NCBI GenBank assembly: GCA_903858385.1
Contig: CAIOIN010000060.1
Location: 1 to 6,554 of the forward strand
Source: an uncultured Microcaldota archaeon
GTDB taxonomy: Archaea > Micrarchaeota > Micrarchaeia > Micrarchaeales > Micrarchaeaceae
Direction of reading: 5' to 3'
Length of the DNA stretch: 6,554 bases
Shown here: positions 5,661 through 6,554 of the stretch, piece after piece
How positions within the stretch are numbered: the first letter of the stretch is position 1
Layout of the letters: every line of letters begins with the position of its first letter
Notes under the pieces: generated by a model
Databases searched by the model: none
What the model was told of the DNA's origin: nothing
What the model saw: only the letters and a program-made list of their open reading frames with translations
Translations under genes and position numbers: made by a program

Positions 5661-6554
5661 ATGGCATTGAACGAGATAATTACCGTATCAACCAGGCCCA
5701 ATCTAGCACTTGTGAAATACTGGGGGAAAAGGAGGCTGGGCGAAGACTGCCAAGATCCAGCGCTGAATCTTCCACAGAACTCATCGTTCAGCATAACCCT
5801 TGATTCTGGGGATATGCTGCTCACAAAGACAAGTGTTGTATTCTCCGAACGGTTTACTGAAGACAACTTTTATCTTGATGGAAAGAAGCAGGACATGAGC
5901 GATCCCGAACTCCAAGAAAGGTTCATTGCGATAAACAAGCTGAGGGACATCGCAAAGACCAAAGCAAAGGTCCTTGTAGTATCAAACAACTCCTTCCCAA
6001 CTGCAAGCGGTTTTGCCTCAAGTGCTTCGGGGCTGGCAGCATTGACCTATGCCTCGGCAAAAGCCCTAGGCATCAGTCCAAGTTTTGGTAAACTGTCCGA
6101 AATAACTAGGATAGGTAGCGGCAGCGCCTGCAGGAGCCTTCTAGGCGGTTTCGTGGAATGGAGCCGCGGCACCCTTCCAAACGGAAGCGATTCCATCGCT
6201 AAGCAGATACTTGATGAAAATTACTGGCCGGAACTCACTGCCGTGATAGGCATAACCTCGCGCGAGAAGAAAAAGGTGTCAAGCAGAGCCGGAATGAAGC
6301 AGACCGTTGCGACAAGCGAACTCTACAAGCAGTGGCCCAGTACCGCCGAAAAGCACGTAAAGAAGATAGAGGAAGCTGCAAAGAAGAGGGATTTCAACTC
6401 AATGGCAGAAATAATCATGTCAAGCGCGATGATGATGCATGCCACCATGCTGGACACAAGACCGCCGATAATATATTTGAACAACACTTCTCGTGACATA
6501 ATATACGCCATCGAAGATCTGAATGCATCAGAAAAAAGGACAATGGCGGCATAC
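5661..6554 (+). CDS. mvaD: Diphosphomevalonate decarboxylase (GHMP family), 3' end outside window
   Basis: Converts mevalonate 5-diphosphate plus ATP to isopentenyl diphosphate and CO2. The frame is open from the ATG at 5661 to the window end (298 codons); family members are about 320-400 residues, so only the C-terminus is missing. Features: LVKYWGKR with Tyr20 and Lys23; LPQNSSFSITLD; FPTASGFASSASG (112-124), the ATP-binding loop; GSGSACRSLLGGFVEW with Arg158; KKVSSRAGM; and HATMLDTRPP with Asp265, the position of the catalytic aspartate. The lysine, arginine and aspartate needed for decarboxylation are all kept. This argues against mevalonate 3-kinase of Thermoplasma, which lacks them. As I recall, haloarchaeal phosphomevalonate decarboxylases have YHGM where this protein has YWGK, favouring the diphosphate substrate, but only assay would settle it. 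AAAGG, 7 nt before the ATG, is a weak ribosome site. Probably cotranscribed with hmgA; no separate TATA box is seen. Confidence 0.92.
   Translation, partial: MALNEIITVSTRPNLALVKYWGKRRLGEDCQDPALNLPQNSSFSITLDSGDMLLTKTSVVFSERFTEDNFYLDGKKQDMSDPELQERFIAINKLRDIAKTKAKVLVVSNNSFPTASGFASSASGLAALTYASAKALGISPSFGKLSEITRIGSGSACRSLLGGFVEWSRGTLPNGSDSIAKQILDENYWPELTAVIGITSREKKKVSSRAGMKQTVATSELYKQWPSTAEKHVKKIEEAAKKRDFNSMAEIIMSSAMMMHATMLDTRPPIIYLNNTSRDIIYAIEDLNASEKRTMAAY

Noticed and set aside
5621..5803. 60-codon plus-strand frame across the hmgA-mvaD junction, considered as a frameshifted flap of the reductase
   Set aside because: Its translation does not resemble the class II C-terminal flap, and most of it overlaps mvaD, which has clear motifs in its own frame.

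Overview
This 6.5 kb window is archaeal. It carries the 3' end of the topoisomerase VI A subunit, a two-subunit (fused gamma-alpha plus beta) 2-oxoacid:ferredoxin oxidoreductase, and a mevalonate (isoprenoid lipid) gene cluster whose promoters have archaeal TATA-type geometry. The lineage is unresolved. Topoisomerase VI argues against Thermoplasmatales, which lack it. A class II HMG-CoA reductase together with a canonical diphosphomevalonate decarboxylase is an unusual pairing for an archaeon. I weakly favour a Micrarchaeota/ARMAN-like or other poorly sampled lineage, but this is a guess from gene content.

Layout. (1) 1-413 (+): C-terminal 136 codons of Top6A, including the Toprim DxD. (2) 417-1283 (-) and 1288-3024 (-): korB and korA, a two-gene operon read leftward that converges on top6A with only 3 bp between the stop codons. 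(3) 3025-3287: a 263-bp divergent intergenic region holding promoter elements. (4) 3288-4352 (+): mevalonate kinase. (5) 4353-4440: an 88-bp spacer with its own promoter. (6) 4441-5637 (+): class II HMG-CoA reductase. (7) 5661-6554 (+): diphosphomevalonate decarboxylase, cut by the window end and probably cotranscribed with hmgA (23-bp gap).

How the genes work together. HMG-CoA reductase makes mevalonate, mevalonate kinase makes mevalonate 5-phosphate, and the decarboxylase makes isopentenyl diphosphate. A phosphomevalonate kinase would be needed to complete the classical route and is not in the window. The oxidoreductase makes acyl-CoA (acetyl-CoA if pyruvate is the substrate) and reduced ferredoxin, so it could feed the pathway, but that link is inferred only from adjacency.

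The most interesting observation is non-coding. The upstream regions of mvk and hmgA share a roughly 30-bp element, with a 10-base perfect core (CTTCGTCAAT) followed by a conserved CATAC block, placed just upstream of a TATA box in both. A partial third copy lies near the korA start. This looks like a shared operator for a mevalonate regulon. I saw no mobile element, CRISPR array, tRNA or rRNA.
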